Assembly (NCBI GenBank): GCA_012026715.1
Contig: VEPB01000484.1
Span: 1-16,397 of the forward strand
Length of the DNA stretch: 16,397 nucleotides
Direction of reading: 5' to 3'
Origin: Methylococcaceae bacterium
GTDB lineage: Bacteria; Pseudomonadota; Gammaproteobacteria; Methylococcales; Methylococcaceae
Shown here one piece after another: positions 6,735-14,394 of this stretch. The position numbers and the translations under genes are program-made. The notes below the pieces were generated by a model. That model was not told the origin of the DNA. It was given only the letters and a program-made list of their open reading frames with translations, and did not search any database. Position 1 is the first letter of the stretch. Every line of letters starts with the position of its first letter.

Positions 6735-8117
6735 ATGCTGACGTTACGCAGGCTCGGCTGCCTGATGCTGGCGGCGCCTTTCGCCGTCCAGGCGGCTCCG
6801 CCCAAGGTGTCGGAGTTCAAGCTCGAAAACGGGCTCAAGATCCTCGTCCAGGAGGATCACCGTGCGCCCGTCGCCGTATCCCAAGTCTGGTACAAGGTGG
6901 GAGCGAGCTACGAACACGACGGAATAACCGGGCTTTCCCACATGCTCGAACACATGATGTTCAAGGGCACGGAGAAACATCCACCGGGAGAATTTTCCCG
7001 CATTATCTCAGCAAACGGGGGGAGTGAAAACGCTTTCACCGGGCAGGACTATACCGCCTATTTCCAGACCCTGGAGAAATCCCGCCTCAAGGTCAGCTTC
7101 GAACTGGAAGCCGACCGCATGCGCAACCTGAAAATCCTGCCGGCGGAGTTCGACAAGGAACACCAGGTGGTGCTGGAAGAGCGCCGCCTGCGCACCGACG
7201 ATCAGCCCCGCGCCAAGCTGGCGGAGCAGTTCGACGCCCTGGCCTATTCCAACGGTCCCTATAAGAACCCGGTGATCGGCTGGCCCGATGACGTGGCAGG
7301 ACTGACCGTCGCCGACCTGACCGATTGGTACCGCCAGTGGTATGCCCCCAACAATGCCACCCTGGTGGTGGTGGGCGACGTGGTCCCCGAAGAGGTCTAC
7401 CAGCTGGCCCGCAAGTATTTCGGCCCCCTCAAGCCCAGCGTGCTGCCGCCGGTGAAGCCGCGCAGCGAGATCGAACAGCTGGGCATCCGCCGCATGATCG
7501 TGCGGGTACCGGCCAAGCTGCCTTATCTGGTCATGGGCTACAAGGCGCCGGTGCTGAAGGGCGCTGCCGAGGAATGGGAGCCCTATGCCCTGGAAGTGGC
7601 CGCCGGCATCCTCGACGGTGGCAACAGCGCCCGCCTGGAAAGCCGGCTGGTGCGCGGCCAGCAGATCGCCGCCGCGGTGGGAGCCGGTTACGACCTGTAT
7701 TCGCGGCTGCCCTCGCTGTTCATGATCGAAGGCACCCCGGTGCAGGGCAAGACCCTGCAGTTCCTGGAAAAGGCCTTGCTGGCGGAAGTCCGGAAGATTC
7801 AGGATGAGCCGGTTGCCCAAGAGGAACTGGACCGGGTCAAGGCCCAGGTGCTGGCGTCCAAGGTGTACGAGCGCGATTCGATTTTCTATCAGGCCATGCA
7901 GCTGGGCACCGCGGAAACCGTGGGCCTGAGCTGGAAGACGGTGGAGGAATACGTGGACAAGGTGAATGCGGTGACTCCGGAGCAGATCCAGAAGGTCGCC
8001 CGGAAGTATCTGGTGGAAGACTATCTGAGCGTGGGCTACCTGGAGCCCCTGCCCATCCCCGAAGGCGCGGTGGCGCCGGAAGATCGCGCACCCCAGGGAG
8101 GCCAGCATGTCCGCTAA
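6735..8117 (+). CDS. Periplasmic M16 zinc metallopeptidase, catalytic subunit
   Basis: The 460-residue protein begins with a signal peptide (MLTLRRLGCLMLAAPFAVQA, likely cut before APP). The inverted zinc motif HxxEH is at 69-73 (HMLEH) with the third ligand probably E149 in VVLEER. The downstream GGSENAFTGQDYTAYF segment is typical of the M16B (PqqL/processing-peptidase-like) branch. The length of about 450 residues suits a two-chain M16 enzyme that needs a partner. Such enzymes degrade peptides or process short substrates in the periplasm. AAGGAG at 6719-6724 sits ten bases before ATG 6735. TACAAT at 6655-6660 is a possible -10 box without a clear -35. The next gene overlaps its end by 11 bases and encodes the likely partner. 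Confidence 0.95.
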   Translation: MLTLRRLGCLMLAAPFAVQAAPPKVSEFKLENGLKILVQEDHRAPVAVSQVWYKVGASYEHDGITGLSHMLEHMMFKGTEKHPPGEFSRIISANGGSENAFTGQDYTAYFQTLEKSRLKVSFELEADRMRNLKILPAEFDKEHQVVLEERRLRTDDQPRAKLAEQFDALAYSNGPYKNPVIGWPDDVAGLTVADLTDWYRQWYAPNNATLVVVGDVVPEEVYQLARKYFGPLKPSVLPPVKPRSEIEQLGIRRMIVRVPAKLPYLVMGYKAPVLKGAAEEWEPYALEVAAGILDGGNSARLESRLVRGQQIAAAVGAGYDLYSRLPSLFMIEGTPVQGKTLQFLEKALLAEVRKIQDEPVAQEELDRVKAQVLASKVYERDSIFYQAMQLGTAETVGLSWKTVEEYVDKVNAVTPEQIQKVARKYLVEDYLSVGYLEPLPIPEGAVAPEDRAPQGGQHVR

Positions 8118-9435
8118 GTATCTGATGCGTTTTCTGGGCATCGCCCTGCTGCTGGCCGCGAGCCAGGTCCTGGCCGGTCCCAAGATCCAGCACTGGACCG
8201 GCGCCAACGGCAGCCGGGTCTACTTCCTGCCCACCGAGGGACTTCCCCTGGTGGACGTGCGGGTGGTGTTCGACGCCGGCAGTGCCCGCGACGGCCAGCA
8301 GTTCGGCGTCGCCACCCTGACGGCCGGGGTGCTGGATACCGGCGCCGGCAGCTGGAATGCCGATGCCATCGCGCAGCGCCTGGAGGGTGTGGGTGCCCGC
8401 CTGTCGACCGGGGTATCGCGGGATTCCGCCTTCCTCACCCTGCGGTCCCTCACCGATCCCAAGCTGCTCGACGTGGCGCTCGCGACCGCCCACGAAATCC
8501 TGGTCAATCCGACCTTCAATCCGGTGGATTTCGAGCGGGAGAAGAAAAACCTGCTGGTAGGCCTGAAACAGCGCGAAGAATCTCCCGCCGATCTGGCCGG
8601 CATCGCCTTCTTCCGGACGATGTACGGCGATCACCCCTACGCCCATCCCAAGGACGGCGATATCGACACGGTGGAAAAGCTGAGCCGCGACGATCTGGAG
8701 CGGTTCTATCGGCAATATTACGTGGCCGCCAATGCCCTGGTGGTGGTGGTCGGCGACCTCGACCGCGCCAAGGCCCAGTCCATCGCCGACGGCCTGTTGG
8801 CCGGGATGGCGGCGGGGAGCGCTCCGCCGGCCATTCCGGAGGTGCCGCAGCCGGCGGCCGCCAATTCCGTCAAGAAGGCCTTTCCCTCGGCCCAGACCCA
8901 TGTTTACAGCGGCTTGCCGGGCATGAAGACCGGCGATCCGGACTACTTCCCCCTCTACGTGGGCAACCACATCTTGGGCGGCAGCGGGCTGGTGTCGAAG
9001 ATCTCCGACGAGGTGCGCGAGAAGCGCGGCCTGTCCTACAGCGCCTACAGCTACTTCTACCCCTACCGTCAGCTGGGGCCGTTCATGATGGGGCTGCAGA
9101 CCAAGAACGAGACCGCCGCCGAGGCGCTCAAGGTGTTGCGGGAGACATTGGAGGAGTTCATCGCCAGGGGACCCACCGAAAAGGAACTGCAGGCCTCCAA
9201 GCAGAACATCACCGGCGGTTTCCCGATGCGGCTCGACAGCAACCAGAAGCTGGCCGAGCAGGTGGCCTCCATCGCCTTCTACGGCCTGCCGCTGGATTAC
9301 CTGGACACCTTCGTGCAAAAGGTGGAGGCGGTGACCGCCGACGACATCCGCCGCGCGTTCAAGGCCCGCATCGATCCGGCCAAGCTGCAGACCGTGATGG
9401 TGGGCGGGTTCGATTCGGCCAAGCCCGCGCGGTAA
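8107..9435 (+). CDS. M16 peptidase-like protein, non-catalytic partner subunit
   Basis: The 442-residue protein has the M16 fold but no zinc site: where HxxEH is expected it has T70-L-T-A-G74. A signal peptide is clear (FLGIALLLAASQVLA, then GPK). The C-terminal half keeps the REKRGLSYSAYS motif (R304 to Y314), which in two-chain M16 enzymes supplies residues that bind the substrate in the active site of the catalytic chain. The start ATG 8107 lies inside the end of the preceding gene, with AGGGAGG just upstream, indicating translational coupling and equal amounts of both chains. The inference is an exported heterodimer similar in design to the mitochondrial processing peptidase. The family assignment is firm; the substrate is unknown. 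Confidence 0.94.
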   Translation: MSAKYLMRFLGIALLLAASQVLAGPKIQHWTGANGSRVYFLPTEGLPLVDVRVVFDAGSARDGQQFGVATLTAGVLDTGAGSWNADAIAQRLEGVGARLSTGVSRDSAFLTLRSLTDPKLLDVALATAHEILVNPTFNPVDFEREKKNLLVGLKQREESPADLAGIAFFRTMYGDHPYAHPKDGDIDTVEKLSRDDLERFYRQYYVAANALVVVVGDLDRAKAQSIADGLLAGMAAGSAPPAIPEVPQPAAANSVKKAFPSAQTHVYSGLPGMKTGDPDYFPLYVGNHILGGSGLVSKISDEVREKRGLSYSAYSYFYPYRQLGPFMMGLQTKNETAAEALKVLRETLEEFIARGPTEKELQASKQNITGGFPMRLDSNQKLAEQVASIAFYGLPLDYLDTFVQKVEAVTADDIRRAFKARIDPAKLQTVMVGGFDSAKPAR

Positions 9436-9765
9436 CCGTTCCGCGCTGCGGCTTCGGAAGGCGTTGTAGTGACTCCCTGCGATTGTGGCCGAGCGGCCGT
9501 TTTCAGCGCCGCTTGGCCGCCACTGGCAGGACTATGGCCCTATGGTTATCCCTTTTCCAAGCGACCTTAAACCGTCGCTCGGTTTCGTGGGCGGGCGGCT
9601 CCGGCCTGTTGGGGATGCCATGCAACGTCCCCGCGGAGCCAGATAAGAGCCCGCACGCTCGGGACCCGCTGGCCTCGGGGCCATCCGTGGAACAGGGAAA
9701 GCATCCCGCCCCTGGCTCTCGGGGTCTTGTTTCCAAACGGATGGTGGCGCACGAGCCCCGTTTCC
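9436..9765. other. Gene-free convergent gap with hairpins
   Basis: This stretch lies between the end of the M16 operon and the end of the GNAT gene. Frames on both strands are open but translate into Pro/Arg/Gly-rich sequence without recognisable motifs. It holds the strong hairpin listed separately at 9487-9518 and a 6-bp hairpin AAACCG/CGGTTT at 9569-9585. No gene is supported. Confidence 0.5.
9487..9518 (+). terminator. Strong hairpin after the M16 operon
   Basis: An 11-bp stem with one G-U pair (9487-9497 GGCCGAGCGGC with 9508-9518 GCCGCTTGGCC) closes a ten-base loop containing TTTT, about 50 bases after the stop of the second M16 gene. No T run follows, so it is a transcript-end or stabilising hairpin rather than a proven intrinsic terminator. 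A shorter alternative fold (GGCC GAGC GGCC followed by GTTTT, 9487-9503) would look more like a terminator. Confidence 0.4.
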
Positions 9766-10377
9766 TCAGGCCCCATCGAGTTCCAGCAACAAACCCATTT
9801 GTACTGTTTCGTAGTAACGTCCCTCGAATTTCATGGCCTTGGGTTTCACGGCCTCGCGGACAAATCCGAATTTCTCGTAAAGCCTTAGCGCGGCGGTATT
9901 GTCGGCTCTGGCTTCCAGTTCGATGCGCGAGAGGCCTTGGGTCTTGGCTTGGTCCAGGCAGGCTTGGACCAAACGCGTGCCGATGCCGCGGCCTCGATAG
10001 CCAGGCAGGACGCCCATGCCCAGACGCCCGCAATGGGCAACCGCCTGGCCCCAAGCGGGCAGCACATCCGCCCAGCCCACGACCGTATCTCCATCGACAG
10101 CAACGAATTGCGCCGCGCCGATGGCGACCATTTGATTGACGAAGGCTTGCGTCTGTTCGAACGGGGGCGCTTCGGTGAAAGCGAGGTAGCTCTGCTCGCG
10201 CGCGACGGTATCCAGGCAGGCATGAAAACCGGGAATGTGCGATTGGGCGATGGGGACGATGCGAATCGATGGCGGCGACTCGCCCGGGGGATCCCCTTGA
10301 GCCGTTCCGGAACATCCGGTGATACGATCTTCCGGTGGCAAGTCGAAATCCGGGCCGGATGTCCGGGGTTCATTCAT
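9766..10377 (-). CDS. GNAT-family N-acetyltransferase
   Basis: The 203-residue protein has the GNAT acetyl-CoA binding motif A, GMGVLPGYRGRGIG at residues 120-133 (RGRGIG is the pyrophosphate loop), followed by the ALRLYEKFGF segment typical of motif B. The domain starts at about residue 38 (IRIVPIAQ), after a low-complexity N-terminal stretch. It would transfer an acetyl group from acetyl-CoA to an amine of a protein, antibiotic or metabolite; the acceptor is not evident. ATG 10377 is chosen because it overlaps the stop of the upstream DUF2007 gene in ATGAATGA. The frame is open upstream to 10542, but that part is a shadow of the neighbour. Confidence 0.9.
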   Translation of the reverse strand: MNEPRTSGPDFDLPPEDRITGCSGTAQGDPPGESPPSIRIVPIAQSHIPGFHACLDTVAREQSYLAFTEAPPFEQTQAFVNQMVAIGAAQFVAVDGDTVVGWADVLPAWGQAVAHCGRLGMGVLPGYRGRGIGTRLVQACLDQAKTQGLSRIELEARADNTAALRLYEKFGFVREAVKPKAMKFEGRYYETVQMGLLLELDGA

Positions 10378-10672
10378 CGGGCGATACCTCGTATCCACAA
10401 TTCCAGCATGCCACAAACTGGCGTTCCATGGCTTCGCCACAGCTTGGGCAAGGGCAGGGACTGTCCGGCAACGATTCCGGTGCCCGGCTTCCATCCTTTG
10501 CCGTCGCGATGGCCAGTACTGCGCGGTCGGCGTCCGCTTCAAAGATCCAGACGACGGATGGCGCCATGGCCATATCTTCCCCGGTTACCTTTGCAGCGAT
10601 TCCCCGGGCCTCCAACAAGCCCCGAACGAAGTGCGCTTCCAGGGGATTGTCCGTCTCGAAGAATTTGATCAT
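10370..10672 (-). CDS. DUF2007-domain protein with C-terminal zinc ribbon
   Basis: The 100-residue protein begins with the compact DUF2007 pattern (NPLEAHFVRGLLEARGIAAK, then a SVVWIFEADADRAVLAI strand-helix), an uncharacterised domain described as a putative signal-transducing or regulatory module. A C-terminal zinc ribbon follows, with C75-x2-C78 and C89-x2-C92, plus C73. ATG 10672 is chosen because the domain starts there and GGAG lies seven bases upstream; an upstream ATG at 10711 would add 13 residues unlike the family. Its last codons overlap the GNAT start by eight bases, so both are probably translated together. A partner role for the acetyltransferase is inference only. Confidence 0.85.
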   Translation of the reverse strand: MIKFFETDNPLEAHFVRGLLEARGIAAKVTGEDMAMAPSVVWIFEADADRAVLAIATAKDGSRAPESLPDSPCPCPSCGEAMERQFVACWNCGYEVSPDE

Positions 10673-10735
10673 CTCCTTTCTCCAGAATGTCGGCCATCGG
10701 GCGCCGACCATTCCGCCGGCGCCCGGTGCCCGTGT

Positions 10736-12442
10736 TCACCGGCGCTTGAATCGATAGCCTGAATAACGCAATACGGCGTCTCCAGCATCGCCATCGGCCA
10801 CCACCGTCTCGCCCAGCGCACGTCCCAAGCCTGCCATCACCGCCTCCGTGTCGCTGACGGGGATCAGGATGCGTGCCCCCAATTCCGAATTGCTCAGAAT
10901 CAGAAAACCTTTGCGGTTCGACAGCGTTAGCTGCAGGTCGGGTTGATACGCATCGGGATTCTGGACGATGTAAGTCCCTACCCGCTTGCGCCACGCCGAC
11001 GACAACACCCGCGGAACGACCCGTTCACCGATCAGCTTGGGCCCCGCCGGGGTATCGGCCAGCAATAGCGGATGGCCCGCCACGCTGGTCCGGTTCAGCA
11101 CGACATCGCCATAAATGGGCAGCGTCGCGCCAAATCGGCCGTCGGCCAGGAGCTTGATCGGGGCGCGAGCGCCATTGACCCGCATCGACAAAGACTTTCC
11201 GTGGCGTTTGATCTGAATGATGCCGAAGCCGGCAGCGTAGTGCCCCGGGTAATCATTCACCGACGCCTTGGCGCCGGCCTGTTCGCCACTGCCCGGCAAT
11301 GCCGGTCCCATGGCACCGGATTGCTCGGCGGCCATCAGTTGCAGGGCGGTGCCCGCTATCTCACCGACGGCTTGCTCGCTGTCTTTCGAGTTGCTCAAGA
11401 CCACCACGCCAAGCTTCTTCTGGGGAAGGATGATCAGCAAACTATGGAAGGTACCGATCCCGCCATCATGGAATGCGGACAATTCCCCGGTGGGCGATCG
11501 GTCGAGAACCCAGGCCAGTCCGATCTGCGCGCCGAAGTCGAGGGGGACACCGTCGTTCTGCGGGCGGAACATCTCGGCCAGGCTCGCCTCGGAAAGTACC
11601 GGCTGACCGCTGGAGACGCCCTTGGCAAACACCATCTGCGCGAATCGGGCGAGTTCGCGCACGCTGGCATTCAGTCCGCCGGCGGGAATGTCCCGGAGTA
11701 TCGCTTCCGGCGCTTCCTGGCCTTGTGCATAGCCCTTGGACATCAGCGGCGACGGTGACTCGCCATGGGCAAAGGCCGCGTGAGACATCCCCAACGGCTG
11801 CAACAGGCCTTCATCCAGGCAGGACTCGAACGGCTTGCCGCAGGCATTTTCGATCGCCGTGCCGAGCAGGGAAATGCCCAGGTTGGAATAGCTCATGATC
11901 AGCTTGGGCGGGAACGAAACGTAGTCGTCATGTAAGCTTTCGACCATTTCCGAAAAGGAAGCATCGGTTAACCACCCTTTGAAGTAATCCGTCGGCAAGC
12001 CGGAATGATGGGTCATGAGCAATCTCGGCGTGATCGGCTCCGCGTCGGCAAATCGCGTCTTGATGCTGAATTGGGGCACGTAGGCCTGGATGGGGGCGTC
12101 GATGTCGAACTTGCCCTGTTCCGCCAACTGCATGGCTGCGGTGGCCGTGAACAGCTTGCTGATGGAGCCGGCGCGGTAGATGGTGTCGCCGTCGGCCTTG
12201 ATGCCCTTGGCCTTGTCCGCATAACCAAAGCCTTGGGACCAGACCACGTTCTGGTCGTCGATCAGCGCGATACTAAGGCCGACGATGTTTGTCTGCGGCA
12301 GAATCGATGGAATTCGGGCCTCCAGGGCTGCCCGGGTTTGCGGATAGAGCCCGGCGTCGGCCCGGGCCCCGGCGAGGTTCAGACAGGCTGCGGCGGCCGC
12401 GGCCAGGCGTATTGCGTAGAAAAACGGTGTCTGAAATTTCAC
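10736..12442 (-). CDS. Secreted serine hydrolase, beta-lactamase/class C-like fold
   Basis: Read from GTG 12442 the protein is 568 residues with a signal peptide (KFQTPFFYAIRLAAAAAACLNLAGARA). The serine hydrolase motifs are in order: SxxK as S93-I-S-K96, YxN as Y185-S-N187, and HxG as H325-D-G327 in place of KTG, typical of the class C beta-lactamase, esterase and D-aminopeptidase group. Residues after about 400 form a separate C-terminal beta-rich region. It likely acts in the periplasm on peptides, esters or cell-wall fragments; it should not be read as an antibiotic-resistance gene. GGAG lies eight bases before the GTG. An alternative ATG at 12505 overlaps the lipoprotein stop as ATGA and would add 21 residues before the signal peptide. 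The DUF2007 gene follows after 63 bases. Confidence 0.92.
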   Translation of the reverse strand: MKFQTPFFYAIRLAAAAAACLNLAGARADAGLYPQTRAALEARIPSILPQTNIVGLSIALIDDQNVVWSQGFGYADKAKGIKADGDTIYRAGSISKLFTATAAMQLAEQGKFDIDAPIQAYVPQFSIKTRFADAEPITPRLLMTHHSGLPTDYFKGWLTDASFSEMVESLHDDYVSFPPKLIMSYSNLGISLLGTAIENACGKPFESCLDEGLLQPLGMSHAAFAHGESPSPLMSKGYAQGQEAPEAILRDIPAGGLNASVRELARFAQMVFAKGVSSGQPVLSEASLAEMFRPQNDGVPLDFGAQIGLAWVLDRSPTGELSAFHDGGIGTFHSLLIILPQKKLGVVVLSNSKDSEQAVGEIAGTALQLMAAEQSGAMGPALPGSGEQAGAKASVNDYPGHYAAGFGIIQIKRHGKSLSMRVNGARAPIKLLADGRFGATLPIYGDVVLNRTSVAGHPLLLADTPAGPKLIGERVVPRVLSSAWRKRVGTYIVQNPDAYQPDLQLTLSNRKGFLILSNSELGARILIPVSDTEAVMAGLGRALGETVVADGDAGDAVLRYSGYRFKRR

Positions 12443-12501
12443 GGTGTTCGCTCCAGTCTGGGAATGCTTGGGGTCGATGGGATTCAGGCCAGGGAGCCGC
12501 C

Positions 12502-12975
12502 TCATGGCCGATCCTTCCGATCGACCGTGAGAGTGATCTCCCCGGGCTTGGGATGCGCGTCGGAAGGCAACGCCAGGGTCAAATCGGCACCGACCAGGTC
12601 GGTCGCGCCGTGCCAGTCCTTGCCGTCCCAGCTGGCCCATTCCTTGTGCAGGTACAGGTCGCGGACGATGGTGGTGTTCAGCGTTTGGTCGACGCTCTCG
12701 GTCAACAGACTGCCCTTGACGGTCACTCGCACCGGGATCGACTTGCCGGCCGGCAATTTGAGAATGAAATCGCCCGGCGGCGGCATCTTGGAAAACTCCA
12801 CCACCGGCAGGCGAGCCAGGTCCTCGGGACAGGGCGTGGGATGAAAGACGGCGCAGCCGTTGAGACCGGCCAGCAGGGTGATGAGGGGCAGATGCCGGGC
12901 CAGGCCGACGCGACGGCCGGTCGGCTCGAGCCGGCCGGGCCGGTCTGGGCTTACGGATTTATCGGGAATAGTCAT
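12502..12975 (-). CDS. Predicted lipoprotein of unknown function
   Basis: The 157-residue protein has a long basic N-terminal segment, a hydrophobic stretch (LPLITLLAG) and a lipobox L38-N-G-C41, so it is probably lipid-anchored in the envelope. The mature part is about 116 residues, beta-strand-rich with no recognised family (FILKLPAGKSIPVRVTVKGSL, then a Trp-rich EWASWDGKDWHG segment). AGGAGG (12991-12986) sits ten bases before ATG 12975, supporting this start despite the unusually long signal region. Its stop overlaps an in-frame ATG of the serine hydrolase gene (ATGA at 12505-12502), pointing to one operon. It is divergent from the histidine kinase gene. Function unknown. Confidence 0.82.
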   Translation of the reverse strand: MTIPDKSVSPDRPGRLEPTGRRVGLARHLPLITLLAGLNGCAVFHPTPCPEDLARLPVVEFSKMPPPGDFILKLPAGKSIPVRVTVKGSLLTESVDQTLNTTIVRDLYLHKEWASWDGKDWHGATDLVGADLTLALPSDAHPKPGEITLTVDRKDRP

Positions 12976-13058
12976 GGGTTTGGATCCTCCTGTTCGAGAT
13001 TGGCATGGGGCTGCTGAGCCCCGATGCCATTCTTGGAAAATCCATCATCGTCCGCATG

Positions 13059-13095
13059 TGCCGAAAGTCATCGCCGCCTGCCATGACTTTCGGCA
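13059..13095. promoter_or_regulatory. Perfect 13-bp inverted repeat in a divergent control region
   Basis: TGCCGAAAGTCAT (13059-13071) is repeated in reverse complement as ATGACTTTCGGCA (13083-13095) with an 11-base spacer. It lies in the 183-base gap between the lipoprotein gene (minus, start 12975) and the histidine kinase gene (plus, start 13159). A two-fold site for a dimeric regulator is plausible, for example the NarL-type regulator encoded at 14391; an RNA hairpin in the kinase leader is the alternative. No T run follows it. Confidence 0.6.
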
Positions 13096-13158
13096 GGGGA
13101 AAAGCGGTGGCTTCCCCCTTACCATGGCGTAGAGTTTTGGCTTTGGATCCTTGCAACC

Positions 13159-14394
13159 ATGCCTCCCATCCTCCGCCTATCCCCCCACCCGCCGGCCACC
13201 GAAACCCTACTGCGCAGCTGCATGCTGGTGTTGTGGTTCATGATGGGCGTCGCCATTTACGGCGCGCCGCCCAGCCCTACGGAAACGGTCATGCCGCTCG
13301 AGCGCACCGCTGCCATCGCGCTATACCTGGGATTCGGCGTCGCATTGTGGTTCAACACCCGGCACATCGCCCCGCATGCGCTGGAGCGTGCGTCGATGGC
13401 CTTGCTGGCGTTTCAGGCAGCCTGCGGATTTACCTTGCATACCGACCTGCTCTACCTCGTCGCCGCGCAAATTCCGCTGGCGTTGCCGGGGCGAGCCGCC
13501 TTGACCTGGATCGTCTGCCAAACCGCGTTGCTGTTCGTCTGGATTCTCCTGCTGGACAGCCTGGGAGCCCCCCTCCAGTTCATGCAGCTGCCGCAACTGC
13601 CCCACCTCGCCGTCATCCTGATGACCGACCTGGGCGTCTTCGCTGGCCACGGCTTTGCTTTCTTCATGGGCTATCTGGCCGCTTCCGAAGCCCGCGGAAG
13701 GCGTGCGGCGGAACGCATCAACGCCGAGCTCGAGGCGACCCGCGAAATGCTCGCGCAGAACACCCGGGCGGCCGAACGCAACTACATCGCCCGCGAGTTG
13801 CACGCCACCCTGGGACATCATCTGGTGGCCTTGAAAGTCAATCTCGAACTGGCGCAGCACTTGGCGCAGGCCCCCAATTCCACGGCCTTGTCGGATTCCT
13901 TCGACCTGGTCTGCCGGCTGCTGGCCGATGTAAGAGCCGTGGTCGGTCAGGTCAGGTCCGCGCCCAATGTCGACCTGAGGGGCGCCTTACACACCCTGCT
14001 GGCGGGCATCAGCGAATGCACCGTGCACCTGGACTTTCCCGAGGCTCTGGATATTCGCGATCCGGGGCTCTGCCACATCCTGTTTCGCTGCGTGCAGGAA
14101 GGCGTCACCAACACCCTCAAGCACTCCGGCGCGCGTGGCGTTTGGGTGAGTTTCGGCGCGCAGCAGGAAGACCTGGTGGTGACGGTCAGGGACGACGGCC
14201 GCGGCTGCGACACCCCTGACGATGGCAATGGCCTGACCGGCATGCGCGAGCGGCTGGCGATGGCCGGGGGCAGTCTGGAAATCGCGACCGGCGCCGGGCG
14301 GGGATTCACCCTGACCGCCCGGCTCCCCGGGGCAATCCGCCGCGTCGATTCGGCCCGCATGCGCCCGGAGGCGGACGCGGGGGGCGCAGCGTGA
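13159..14394 (+). CDS. Membrane sensor histidine kinase, HisKA_3 (NarL-type partner)
   Basis: The 411-residue protein has about five or six hydrophobic segments in its first 175 residues (from SCMLVLWFMMG to FMGYLAA) with little periplasmic sequence, then a coiled segment (about 178-205). The HisKA_3 dimerisation domain carries the phosphorylated H215 (RELHATLGHHL). The HATPase domain has N318 (VTNTLKHSG), DDGRG at 345-349 and GLTGMRER at 358-365. It would sense a membrane or intramembrane signal and phosphorylate the overlapping NarL-type regulator. The usual acidic residue after the histidine is alanine (A216), while H220 at the phosphatase-motif position is kept. The stop overlaps the regulator start by four bases. 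The ATG at 13159 has no strong ribosome binding site. Confidence 0.93.
   Translation: MPPILRLSPHPPATETLLRSCMLVLWFMMGVAIYGAPPSPTETVMPLERTAAIALYLGFGVALWFNTRHIAPHALERASMALLAFQAACGFTLHTDLLYLVAAQIPLALPGRAALTWIVCQTALLFVWILLLDSLGAPLQFMQLPQLPHLAVILMTDLGVFAGHGFAFFMGYLAASEARGRRAAERINAELEATREMLAQNTRAAERNYIARELHATLGHHLVALKVNLELAQHLAQAPNSTALSDSFDLVCRLLADVRAVVGQVRSAPNVDLRGALHTLLAGISECTVHLDFPEALDIRDPGLCHILFRCVQEGVTNTLKHSGARGVWVSFGAQQEDLVVTVRDDGRGCDTPDDGNGLTGMRERLAMAGGSLEIATGAGRGFTLTARLPGAIRRVDSARMRPEADAGGAA

Noticed and set aside
7837..9318. Long minus-strand frame of 493 codons opposite the M16 genes
   Set aside because: His/Gln/Gly-rich translation is an antisense shadow of high-GC codon use; the plus-strand M16 proteins explain the DNA.
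9567..9776. 69-residue minus-strand frame in the convergent gap
   Set aside because: No motif, no ribosome binding site, and it overlaps the end of the GNAT gene; likely chance.
12443..12640. Upstream extension of the serine hydrolase frame
   Set aside because: Most of it overlaps the lipoprotein gene in another frame; only the ATG at 12505 is a realistic alternative start and is mentioned with the gene.
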